Positions 22,701 to 34,475 of a stretch of DNA of 64,000 bases are shown here, one piece after another (position 1 is the stretch's first letter; each line of letters opens with the position of its first letter). Under the pieces are notes generated by a model. That model did not search any database, had not been told where the DNA came from, and saw only the letters and a list, made by a program, of their open reading frames with translations. Source of the stretch: Botrytis cinerea B05.10 (Eukaryota > Ascomycota > Leotiomycetes > Helotiales > Sclerotiniaceae); NCBI RefSeq assembly GCF_000143535.2, contig NC_037317.1, positions 1,922,001 through 1,986,000 on the forward strand, in the 5' to 3' direction. The position numbers were made by a program, and so were the translations under genes.

Positions 22701-23771
22701 ATGAACCAATCGGATTATAAAGGTCGGAGGACAGCGGGAATGCGTGGAATGAGTATGGACAATATTCTAGGAGATCCATTCGCGCTGGCGACCATCTCAA
22801 TTGCTATGGTATGTTATTTCAAAGGCGTGGATGCATATGCTGCGCCGCATTCTTACATGCAATGGTTACTGACATGAACGATTGATAGCTTGCATGGTTT
22901 ATTGCTTTCATTGGATCGATATTAGCGACTGCATCGCACGCATCTAATGACGGGTTTCCAAATTATTCATGGTTTACGATTGCATATATGATGTGTTGCA
23001 TTCTAGGTATATTTGTCGTGATAGCTTCGGATACAACTCAAACCTATCATGTTGCTATCGTGGGATTCTTGGCGACCGGTCTTGTGTTAACAAGTTCCTC
23101 GGTCAACTCGTTAATTTATTCTTCAAACGGTGCAAAAGAAGCTGCCGCTGCTGGACATATCCTGCTCTCGATGGTTGCGGTAAGATCATTTCGTCCGAGA
23201 GGTCTAGATCCCTTACTAATGTTGAACCTAGATTATTTGGATGTTCTACTTTGGATCAACACCTTCAGCGGTACCTCGAGCATACCTTGACTCGTTTGCA
23301 CTTCACAAAGACCATAGAGTATCATCAGGAAGAGGAATGTCGACTGCTTATGGAAATGGATATGGAATCGGTCGACCGGACACTTCAATCTCTTCAAACG
23401 TTCCACCACAAATGTATACATCAGCGCAATTGGGTGGTTTCGAAACATCTTCGCCGGTAGCAGGATTCCCAGGAGGTGCCGCAGGAGCCGAGCGCAACTC
23501 ATCACAACCAAGATTTGGAGCCAGCAATCTTGGACCAAATGGTGGAATGGGTGCAGAGCCTACACCAGGAGAAATCATCCAACCCACAGAATATCCATAC
23601 CGAGCGAAGGCCATTTACTCTTACGATGCCAACCCAGATGATGCAAACGAGATTAGTTTTGCCAAGCACGAAATATTAGAAGTCTCAGACGTAAGCGGGA
23701 GATGGTGGCAAGCCAAGAAAGAAAATGGAGATACAGGAATAGCGCCTTCGAATTACCTAATTTTGTTATAA
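22701..23771 (+). CDS. SHO1: High-osmolarity sensor protein SHO1
   Basis: Model: exons 22701-22808, 22889-23179 and 23232-23771, 312 residues, all junctions phase 0. The N-terminus has [18 protein letters not shown], the fungal SHO1 signature, followed by four transmembrane helices ([68 protein letters not shown]). A disordered cytoplasmic linker leads to a C-terminal SH3 domain ([34 protein letters not shown]). SHO1 is a plasma-membrane scaffold and sensor feeding the HOG MAP-kinase route by SH3 binding to Pbs2; in pathogenic fungi it also influences invasive growth (family knowledge). The start is chosen because it puts a short cytoplasmic tail before TM1 as in homologues. No other gene lies within 4 kb upstream or 3.9 kb downstream. 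Confidence 0.95.
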
Positions 23772-24619
23772 GGATGAATCAGGTTCTTGGAGATGTTATG
23801 GTGAAAATACCAATATGCAACAGCACACCTTCGTTGATAGGATTGGGAATTGGGAATATATCAAAGCTGCGGGGATGGGATTAGTTTCTTTTTTCCAAAG
23901 ATATATGGAATCACTGGAGTGCCATTATGGGGTTCAAAGGTTTTGGTTTGGAGTTTATGTAATAAAGTCAATGTGTTACGATTGGGAACTTTTTTTCTTT
24001 CTTTTTTTTATATCTCATTTTACTTTTCATTCTTTTCTGCCTTTCTTACTTCTAGCTTTTGCTTCTCTTTTTTTTTCGTTTGCCTTTTGGGTTTTTGATT
24101 TACACTGCCCTTTGAGTTAATCAAAAATGCTAGGTGAACTATGCAAATGCGATGGGCTTTGGAGTTGGGGAATAAATACACTGCCCGGCTAATTTGTGAT
24201 TACCTACAAAGCTGAGTGAATCAGAAAGGGAGGGAGCAGATTGAGAGAATGGAGTTGATTATTAGGGGGGTGGATTTGGTTGATGGATGAGTGATTTTGA
24301 CTGGGCTATCTGACAAAATTTGTTCAGACCTGTCTTCTGGTCCCTGACTCACGGCTCTCTTACTGATAATTGGGAATTGAGAATGTGGAGGAGCAAAATT
24401 GTATGACGCGTACAGATAATGATGCGGACATTGAGATGCTAGGTCAGACTGGATTGGGGTGAGGATTGAGGGGGTTGAATGGGAGGACCAAGTGGATGAT
24501 TTGGGAAGTGTGGGTGAGGACTTGATTATAAGATAAGATAAATAAGGTACAAGGTAGAAATGGAATACAAATGGTAAAGAAATGCAAATGAAGTTTTTGT
24601 TCAAGGTGTAGTGTGAAGT

Positions 24620-24673
24620 GTGAGTGATGTGAGTGATGTGAGTGATGTGAGTGATGTGAGTGATGTGAGTGAT
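24620..24673 (+). repeat. (GTGAGTGAT)n minisatellite
   Basis: About six GTGAGTGAT nonamers. The units resemble a GTGAGT splice donor, but no acceptor or ORF context supports use as such. Confidence 0.9.
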
Positions 24674-25103
24674 ATGATATAATGTGATGTGATCAGTGAT
24701 TGGGGTTTATGTCATATATCTAGGGATCTCAAAGACTTGAATCATTTCTTTACTGAGTTGGGGTTGAGGTTGGAATTGAGATTGAGATTGAGATTGGGAT
24801 TCAATTTGATCTCGAGACTGATCCTGAGTCTTGGTATCTCAATCAAGAAAATGATAGTAAGTAGAAAATGTGAAATGAGAAGAGGGAGGAGAGAAAGGGT
24901 GTTTTGAGGTTTAGGGTGTAGGGTGTAGAGTGTAGAAAGGGAGGGATTTGAACGTAGAGAGGAAGAGGAGGGGATTGGTGGTGTGGGGAATTAGGATGTT
25001 GGGTGTGGGATGTTGGGTGTGAGTTTAGGAAATGGGAAATGGGGATTGGGAAATGGGGATTGGGCATTGATATATATATTTATATTTATATCTTTAGAGG
25101 TGA

Positions 25104-25174
25104 TGAATAGTGGGTAGTGAACAATGAATAGTGGGTAGTGAGCAATGAATAGTGGGTAGTGAGCAATGAGTAGT
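25104..25174 (+). repeat. AATAGTGGGTAGTGAGCAATG tandem repeat
   Basis: Three to four copies of a 22-base unit with one or two substitutions. Confidence 0.85.
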
Positions 25175-25461
25175 GGAAAGGGAGAGGGGGAGAGGGAGAG
25201 AGGGAGAAAGGGGTGATGAGATTGATGATTTATTTGCAGTGTGTAGTGTGTAGTGTGTAGTGTAAAGTATGATATATAGTGTTAGGGAAAAGGAGGAAAG
25301 GAGGAAAGAAGGAAAGGAGGAAAAGAGAATATAAGAATAAATTTGAAGGGGGAAAAGGGGGAAGGAAGAACTTCAGAGTTAGGTTTAGGTTTAGATTTAG
25401 GAAGGGAGGAATGCCAGATAGTGGGAGGGGGTGTGGATGGAGAGGATAAATAGGCTGGGGA

Positions 25462-25560
25462 GTTGAGGTTGAGATTGAGGTTGAGGTTGAGGTTGAGGTT
25501 GAGGTTGGACTATTTTCTTTTGGGAGGGAGAGGGAGAGGGAGAGGGAGAGGGAGAGGGGG
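25462..25560 (+). repeat. (GAGGTT)n and (GGGAGA)n hexamer arrays
   Basis: About seven GAGGTT units followed, after a short AT-rich spacer, by about six GGGAGA units; the second is a pure homopurine run. Confidence 0.9.
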
Positions 25561-26988
25561 GAAGGGAGAAGGGATGAGAATAGAAAGGGATGGAAAAGGA
25601 TAACTAGGTAGTTATAGAGTATAGAGAATCGAATATGGAAATCTGAAAATTTGGATTTAAGCGAGGAAGGAGAGGTGTGGAGAAGGGGAGTTGGGAGAAG
25701 GGGACATGAGAAGGGAGGAGGAAAGAGGAAAGAGGAAAGAGGAATATAGAATGGATAAGATTGGGATTGAAATTGAAGGGTTAAAGAATTGAATGAGAAA
25801 AAAAGATGGAGGATTATGTGTCATGTTGGGTTTTATCTCGGGTGGATGGGGAGGAAGAAGGTGTAAGAATGAGGGGTTGGTTTTGGAGGGGGGTAGAGAT
25901 GGATGGATTGGAGAGTTGGAGTGAGGTTGTATTTTTTAGGGGGAGGGGAGGGGTGGATAGGGATGGAGGATGGAGGATGGAGGAAGGAGGAAGGAGAGAG
26001 GGAGAGAGGGATGGAGGGATGTAGTGGAGAAGGAGAGAGGGAATTGGATATATAAATTGAGGAATTGAATTTGAATTAAATATATAAGGAAAAGGAGAGG
26101 AAAAGGATTGGATTGGATTAGAAAGGGAGTTGGAGAGGAGAGAAGAGGAGAGGAGAGAAGAGGAGAGGAGAGGAGAGAGTGTGGAGTTACCTAAGGTTGA
26201 TATTGAACTTTTTTTCTTCTTTTCTTTTTCTCTTTTTTTTCTGGGCGAGCAAAGAAATCAGGATGGAAAAAACAGGGAAAAGGGAAAAGCGGATATAATG
26301 AAAAAGAAGAAAAGGGGATTTATAAATATGAGTATAAGTATAAGTATAAATACTAATTGTAGAATTGGAATTGGAATTGAGTCAAAGAAGGAAAGAGAAA
26401 AGATGAAAAGTAAAGAGAGGAGAGGAGGGAGATGTGTAAATTTTAAGTATTGTGATTAGATGATTAGATATTAGATATTAAGTTGTGGATGGATTGAAAA
26501 GAACAGAGGAGATATTTGTTTGCGTAGAGCTATAACAAGATTTGAAATTTGGGAAAGAATAAAATGGGATGGGATTTAGTTAGGAAATGGAAAGGAAAGA
26601 GAACAAAAAAAGGAAGAAAAAGAGTATAAAAATAGGAATCAAAAAAAGAAAGAGGGAAAAGAAAAGAGGGAAAAAAGAAAAGAGTATATAGAGACAAAGA
26701 TAAAGAAATAAATAGATAGATAAATTTCAATCTCAAAATCACAATTCATATAATAAACTAATCAACTTATAATAATAAATCATCAACCCCTTATTATCAT
26801 TATTCAATACGCTTCCATCCCTATAATTATCAAATCATTATCAAAAAAGCTATAAAACAAAATATTTTTCAAATTTTCTCTCCCTGTCTCTCATATCCTC
26901 GCTTATCATTCTCTTCATTCTCTCCTTTTGTCTTTCTCTCCCTCTTTCTCAATGGAAAATAATAATAATGATAGAGATAGAGTGCATG

Positions 26989-26992
<4 letters not shown>

Positions 26993-27057
<65 letters not shown>
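26993..27057. repeat. (GA)n microsatellite
   Basis: About 32 uninterrupted GA dinucleotides; a homopurine mirror repeat. Confidence 0.97.
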
Positions 27058-27060
<3 letters not shown>

Positions 27061-27682
27061 GCGTATGATATACTCGTGACTTGACTTCACTTACTTTTCA
27101 CCTCCTCTATCCATCCATCTACCAACCTTACTATACATCTCACCATCCATCCACCAAATTCAAGAACTACACCTCTGTAAATCCACAGACGATCATCACA
27201 CAAAAATCACAAACAAAACATACTAAATCCCTCTTTAATAGCAAAATTTTATTCTCGAATATGGTATTGGAACGTAACGTCTAATGACTAAAGTCGTCCT
27301 TCAAGATGTAAAGTAATCTAATGTACTATACCTACCCTAACCATTCTGAATCTCATATAAATTCGATCTGATATCCATCCAATCGATAAGATTCATCTCA
27401 TCATCATCGTTATCATACCTAGTCAGATGAAATCCCTATCTCACAACCCTAATCAACTTCCATTCCTCGCAATACCAAATGATTTTTAAAATCCCAGGGT
27501 ATGCAACTTCCATAATCATTTCGTACCTGTAAGGATATCATGAAATCCAAATCTGGAACCTCATTTCATATCTCTCATATCAAAAAAAAAACGCCAACCA
27601 AATGCAACGTGCGCTTGAGCAACCATTTAATCCACTCCAATTATTCGACATGATATCACGACGAATCTAATCTTTTTCTTCT

Positions 27683-30600
27683 TCAAGCTCCTCCATTGAC
27701 TACTCCTGCCGCAAGTTGTGCCTCTATTTGAGCTGATGCGATTGCCGCGGCTGCGTTGACATCTGCTTGATGTATAACACCTTGGACTATTTCTTGCTCG
27801 GATGGGTTGAGATTTGTAGTAAGTGATTCATAAAGTTGAGGTTGTTCTTGCTGAAGTTCTGTATACAAATTAGTACATCATCTTAATCATATTTTGAAGA
27901 GATACGTACTCATCAAGGCATTCTTGAATAGCTGGTATGGCTCCACTTTATCGAGAGGAGTTTCAAGAAGACTCTCTTCACCGAGCTCATCATCCGAGTC
28001 CTGATCTTCAAGATTACTGAATTTTGAAGCCTAAAATTTTGTAAGCACGTTTAAATCAAAGTCAAAATCATTATCACTTACTTCTTCGCTCAAAAACTCT
28101 AGATAAGCGCTACTTTCATCCTTGATGTCGTTTTCTTCATCTCCCTCATCACCTTCCTCTCCCCAGGCATTGTCATCACCAGCCCACTCATCATCCTCAT
28201 CATCATCATATCCCTCACCATCTCCTGGGAAATCATCTTTCAAAGCTTCCTCACGGTTCATTGTGGCCGTGGGGAGAGTTTGGAATAATCTGACAATACC
28301 CTGTAACAATCTAGGCCAGCCTTGTTGAACGCTGACTGGAACTTGATCGGCATTGAGGGTGAGTAAAGAAACAATGGCGGCGATTGAAAGTTTCTTATCG
28401 TGTACTCTGGTAAAACTATCAATGCTTGCGAACCACAAGCTGAAGAACTTGTTGGTCCACTGTTTTTGCTCTAGGATGTGTAAAGTCAAAGCTGGGTTGT
28501 AATAGATTGCGTTGATAACCATTTCCATGAGATGAATTTTGTATGACTTGACCTTGACATCTGTGTTTGTGAGAGTTCTCATGGCCATGTCAACAAATTG
28601 CAAAACGTATTGATCAATGTGACCTCTTAGACTAAGCATCATGCCTTCGGCCAACTTGCATGCACAAATCTTGTCAACGCCTCCAACCTTCTCATCAGCA
28701 AACATATCAGCAACCATGCCAAAGAAGGCGTCCAAATATTGTGGTGATTGTACGAGATGAGCACTGCCATATTGAACAAAGTTGTCCAAAGCTGGAAGCA
28801 TATCTTCGAGATAAAGTTCAGCGCCAGCCTTGAAAGTCGAGTGGATGAGTTCAAATGCTTGCCACATGGTTGGCGAGATGGATTTGGCAGCAAAAGTACA
28901 GCTATCAATAATCTCGAAAACTTCATTGTAAAGATCTGCGACTATTAGTATAAGCAAGTCTCAAATAGACAAAGGAAAAGGGGGTTCGAACCATAAAGTT
29001 TGTTCTCCAACGTGACCTTGATTACTGGCATCAAAATGGATTCCATGTGCAAAAGAACATCAGGAGTACTCTCCAAGGTCAAAATCAAAGTGCCGATTGT
29101 TTGCAAAACTCCGAGTGCGGTAATACTCTTGTCATCCAAATAATCGCCATACTCATCATCTTCTCTCTTTTCGTTCTTCTCCAATAATTCTCTGACAATT
29201 CGTAAATAAGTATCCCGCAACTGTTCGCTTAATGCCACTGCGAAAGGTGTCAATTCTGCCGCAAATACTTCAACAAAATCCTCCATAACGTTTGACAGTG
29301 CATCCACGTCAACCTCGTTGGCAAGTTTTAACAACTGTTGCATAATTTGTGGGATGTTTGATTGCATGCTTGTGCGAATGATATCATGTCTAATCAAAGG
29401 CTGTAATGCGAGTGCGGCTTCAACACGAACTGGAAGGTCTGGATCGGCCATACACTCAAGGATGTTTCGGTATATGACAAGAAGATTCTGAGTATCCTTG
29501 AAATCGAGTTGTTCGAACTTCTCAACGGTGTCGCAAGCTCTGGCTCGCAAGAATCCTTGGGAGCTCTTGAAATCTGGGAAGACATATCGAACCAAGAAAT
29601 ACTCCACTTGTTCAGCAATTGGACTCTTTTTTCCTAGGATAACACTGGACAAAGTTCCAATCATTCTCAAAGCTCCCTCCTTTGCAATGTGGTTCTTCTG
29701 TCCCTCTCCCGCGGCCTCGTATTCGTTCACAATCGAGTTAACAAATGTAAGAATGGTGAAAGTATGCTTTCTGCGAACTTTGGTGAGTGTGATCAAAAAG
29801 TTGGTTGCGGCATTGTCTGGTGCTGACACCTCTTCGTAAAAGTTCAATTTGTGGTGTAAATATTCCTCTGGGTCGGTTTCGAATTTCTCAACATCGTCGG
29901 GCGAGAGACACATAACAGGGAAAAGGAAATGGGTGACAAGGCTGTCGAGATGTGGTTTCAAATGAGCCCACATTTGCTTTGGTCGAACACACTCATCAAG
30001 GAAGACCAAGGTATATGAAAGACAAGGTCTGCTGAGCCATGTTGTCTTTGCGACCCATTTCTCAATCTGCTGAAGGTAACCTTTCAGAATCTCGGGTGCG
30101 AAATTGGCTGTGAAGCTTTTTGCGAATGCGGCATAATCGTCTCCGTTGCCCTTCGACAAAGATGTGGGGTTGCCATAACTAAAGAAGTGTTAGTGGTATA
30201 TATTTTTAATTACCTGTAAATTACTCACCGAACATAGAGTCTGTTCAAATTGAAGTATGACCATTTCTTGGCCTTCCACCAATGATTGGCCTCTCTCTCA
30301 GCTTCATCCTCAGGTAAAGCGGTAGCTGGAACATCTTTTGCGACTGTTTGAAGGAACAATGTGCACCAGCCGACTACTACTGTATGTTCGCGCAAAGAGG
30401 CAGATAAGTCGAACTATTATTGTCAGCACTTTTAAGAATATAAAAAAAAACAGGCACAAGTACATACAAATGTTGCATGTTTGTATGCCTTGAGAACAAT
30501 GTGAAGCATTTCTCCTGCCTCTTCGCTCATTTCATTGACCAGACCCTGTCCGATTGTCAAAAGCCTTGGGAATGTGGCCTCCACAATTGCATCGAAATCT

Positions 30601-31206
30601 GCGCGATTCTCCCCCGATTTGAAACGGAAAACCCGGCAGATTGCGAGGAGACATTGTAAACCGGCGAATATTGATGCCGCATCGTTTGTGTTCAATAATT
30701 GAACAGTCATTTCTATAAAGGAAGGCCATCTATCTGGGAAATCATAATGTAAAATCTTTTGAAGGACTGGGACGAGTTGTTGTCGAATTTGTGGTGGGGA
30801 GGAGGCAATGAAAGGGAGGAGTCGATCTCTGAATCTAGCCTTCTCATCGTCGGCCATCGGCTTGGGCTGGGTCTCGCTCGGTAGCCATGCTCTCGTAACG
30901 CGATTCTTAAGGTAGACAACCGCTGCAATGTAGCGTTAGCATCTGCCGACAGCGGGGTATGTATTGCGAAGGAGTTTGCATACTTGATAACCGAACTGCA
31001 GGATTTTGTTCTGCTTGTAATATGTCAAGAAGAGCGTCGGTGAATCCGGGATGTTCCTCTGCCTGTTCAATATCTGTTAGAGGTAGAAGGAAATAAAATT
31101 TGCTAGGAATGCTTACTGATTTCAAGTCCAGTTCAGCGCGCCGACGAGTATCAGCATCTGGATCAAGTGTCGAAGCAATACGACCTCGCAAGACGGCAAC
31201 ATCCAT
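27683..31206 (-). CDS. Importin-beta family karyopherin (Nmd5/Sxm1, importin-7/8 type)
   Basis: Model on the minus strand: exons 31206-31117, 31062-30984, 30922-30468, 30413-30229, 30178-28992, 28935-28082, 28030-27910 and 27858-27683, 1048 residues. The N-terminus has the importin-beta N-terminal domain (RIASTLDPDADTRRRAELDLKS, EHPGFTDALLDILQAEQ, AVRLSTVVYLKNRVTRAW). The rest is a HEAT-repeat solenoid including LHYDFPDRWPSF and RARACDTVEKFEQLDFKD, with an acidic loop near residues 890-935 (DDDEDDEWAGDD) that in relatives binds Ran or cargo. Yeast Nmd5 and Sxm1 import TFIIS, Hog1, Crz1 and ribosomal proteins (family knowledge). Length matches closely. The acceptor or donor at exon 5/6 (GTTCGA) is weak, but phase and alignment logic require it. 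It may be noted that Nmd5 imports Hog1 in yeast, and this gene lies next to SHO1; that is probably coincidence. Confidence 0.92.
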
Positions 31207-34200
31207 CTTTGCTTATCTATTGAAAATAACTCAATAAAATAATTTGGGGGGTTTGTCTTGGATTCGGAGAACCGCAAAAACTTGAGCACTTCAAGAATTC
31301 GAGGAAGTTTTGTCGTGTCAATATATTTTGTGGTTCCCCCAAATTCGCCTAGCTGAAAAAAGCAAGCGAATGAAAAAAGTTCCTTGTAGTGAAGTAATAA
31401 AAGTGTAAGTGTGAGTGAAAGGATTTCGGTCTACCAATTGCTGGATCGTTCCCGTTCCCAAGCTTTAATGATTCAACTCACTTGTTGGTGTTGGTTTACG
31501 GTTTCTTCTCTCTTTCTTGACAAGTTGGCTTTTTTCTCAATGTCCACAATCACATACAAATCACTGAGCATCAAATCTTTCTGTTCCTGTATTTTGGGGG
31601 GCCAGGGGAGAAGGGGAATGCGAGTACTACCTAGGTAGGTAAGGCAAAGAAGAAGACAGAACAAACAGGACGCTGCAGGATCTCAAGGCTGTATTATGTT
31701 GCACAGGGGAGGAGAGAGAGATTCTAGATATACGACGTACGCAAAGTAGACTGGGATTGTGTTGGTCTCCGCACACTTTATGATCCTTATCAGAGGGCTT
31801 TGGCCTACAAAGAGGGGAAGATAAAAAAAAAATCCCAAGACCCCTCCTTAAGCGCCTGCCAGTATTTCATCATCAGTTAGTGAGGGTGGGATGTTGATCT
31901 ACAGGTGAAACGGTATGTGTGTATGTACGGTATGGTAATGTGTGGCATGGCATGGCATGGGAAGTCTGGATGATACTGAACACACGATATGTGAGGAGCG
32001 AAAGGATGTCATAAGAAGAATACCTATCAGGTACCTGTGCATGAAAGACAGAATCAAGATTTATCTCCCTCGCAGGAATCACGTCGAAGCTCGATCTCTT
32101 TCCAAATAGCTTGTCTAGCCAACGGTCTGCGAGAAGTTTTATTGCTAATCCACTTTCTGCCAATCCGGTATTGTCTGAAGTGGATCTCCAACGAAAACTA
32201 TTTCTACATCTGAATTATGCAACGAGAGAGCATTGTCTGGGCAATCTCCCTTCCGTTGTTTCTCCTTCACTTTGATGCTATTACTATACGCATACAGAGT
32301 ACATCCGGTTGGACATCAAATCGACGTGGAAGACGTAAGTCACGACCAGGGCAGAAGGGGTGGGTATGCAAATTAAGAATTCTCAGGCATTCCAGAAACA
32401 TCACTCGACGGCCCATCAATCAAATGGTCGTCAGACATCGCAGTTGCCGAGATTGCCTCAAACAATTTATTGGATCAATAGACTGACTGACTGGTTGATT
32501 CTTTGGCAACCCTTTTTAGATTTATGTATGAAATTTGCTATATCGTTTCTTCCGAAATAGTCTCTCCATTGGTAATTAGATGGAAATTGAAAATAGCTCA
32601 GATTTTGAAATAAGCCCAGCTTCTCGATCTAGCCCCTTCATAAGTTCACAATCCCCCTTTTTGCCAGATGCAATATCGTACCAACACTACGATGAAGTTC
32701 GTGGATACAATAAGATAGACTAGACTTTATATTGTGTACAAGCACCGGGCGTCTTCTAATCGAGAGGACATGTACTTACCAAATAACTAATAACTCTCAA
32801 ACGAAATCACATATTTTTATTTGATGTTCAGAACTCCTATTCCCTTGCGAAACCATACAATCTTGGAATATCGAAATTGGCTCATCCATCTCCATCTACA
32901 GATACCTAGCCAGTGACCCAAGAAGGGCATGCAATTATGGCCCATTTACCCTATATTCCGGGCCGCATTCAAAAGTTACGATTGACCCTTGAGCAGCACG
33001 TGAAATACGTCCCGAGCCACACACACCCAAATCCCACGTGTGAATCATCCTAATCTAATCCCAATGCCGAGATGGTCTGAGCTTGCTCTAGCCTTATCGC
33101 CTTATCATCTGGTGTATTTCTACTGGCTTCATACAAACAGTATAGTCTCGGAGAGCTTAGAGCTTTGAGCTTTGCAACTACAATATCTGAACCATTTGAC
33201 GATCACAAAAGAAGGCTGCTATATCCACGTCTATTATATCAACAGTTCTTGTATTGATCTACTTGTCAGACTGACTTTTGAATAGTAGTTCGTTGCCATC
33301 TTCCGAAATTCTGATGGTGGACTCACGCTGAAACATATTGCCACATTTTCTCTATAGACGACGTCAAAATGATGGCACATTGCTCCACAAGGTTTCTAAC
33401 ATATGCAGATCTATTGCTTCAGTCATACACCGAACCATATCTTTACCAGAAGATCCCCATTTGCTCAACACCCGAGATGTGGTTATGTGGAATGTCGTTT
33501 GGCTTCGAAGCAAGAGGTATCCGAGACTGGTGCGAGAAATCACTCATGCACATACTCTAGTATACTTGTGATAGAAACTGGCTTTCAGATACGAGTTTTG
33601 GCTGGCTGAGTATAAAAATTGTCAATAGATTTCCAAACATCGCTCTTCTCTCCAGAGATGAACAATTCACAATCTTTTTAGAACTCCGGCATCCAGGAGT
33701 AAGAGGTCTTATTCTACGGATCCTATTTCGATCCAAATTGTAAATACAATCCGAAAAGTTTCGAGCTGTGTTTGATAGGAGATGCCTACGCAATCCTATT
33801 TATGCAACTATATGTTAAGTGTAACATGTTGTCGGCGTTCATGCAATCTATGAGGTATTGGTGGAGGAACATCTGATTCATACATGCCCCCGTGTGGCGT
33901 TCTGGATACGAATCTGCAGCCAAGATCTTCACCCATCTCACTCCACAGATTCATTCATAAATGGGAGTATCTTTTATCCATGTATCTTGAAACTTCAATG
34001 TCACACGTTCCTGCTAATATATCATGACATCACATGGCTTAGAAGGTTTCGAGATCTTCCTCATTAAAAAATGCTGCAAGTCAGTACCCCTTGCAGCAAG
34101 TGACACAGATTGTACATGTTGAGGTTGCCTACTTTTCATACTTGGGAAACTAGACGAGGCCCTTCTGTTCGTTCAAGTAGCCAAGACATAACTTACCTCG

Positions 34201-34475
34201 TATCCCCACAAGTTGGAGTCTGCCGTCTGACAATTGTAACGCTGCACGCTTTCTGCCTGAAGATTGCTTTTAGGTTATGATTTACCCCGCAGTCCTCTTC
34301 GTGTGTGAGAAAGGGTTGAATTAAGCTATGAGGGATTCTGTGATGAGGGGTGAGGGGGAACATATAAAGCTAAGGAATATTCTCGTCGAAGAAATGGTTC
34401 TAGTGTTTTTAGATCACTGAACAAGTGCTGGCTCGTAAGAATTTTATTCAAAAGATCTCTGGTTCTCTGGTTATC
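31207..34475. other. Gene-poor region
   Basis: About 3.3 kb. It includes the importin promoter (C/T-rich, near 31260-31500). Short ORFs at 31873-32163 (-), 32217-32486 (+), 33338-33571 (+) and 33858-34067 (+) lack recognisable domains and splice partners. No RNA gene recognised. A TATAAA-like element (CATATAAAGC) at about 34360-34369 lies about 110 bp before the start of the next gene. Confidence 0.5.

Larger units (their letters stand above)
23772..27682. other. ORF-poor, purine-skewed gap between convergent SHO1 and importin genes
   Basis: 3.9 kb between the two stop codons. From about 24.6 to 26.7 kb the + strand is overwhelmingly purine (G/A) plus T, with tandem arrays; from about 26.75 kb the skew reverses to C/T/A. 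All ORFs are low complexity. No tRNA or snRNA signature seen. Confidence 0.6.

Noticed and set aside
27683..31206. Functional linkage of SHO1 and the Nmd5-type importin as a HOG-pathway cluster
   Set aside because: Yeast Nmd5 does import Hog1, but two neighbours with 3.9 kb between 3' ends and no other pathway gene is not evidence of a cluster.
31873..32163. 96-codon minus-strand ORF with a helical start (AIKLLADRWLDKLFGKR)
   Set aside because: No ATG, frame breaks upstream and a His/Thr repeat tail; could be a decayed fragment but unsupported.
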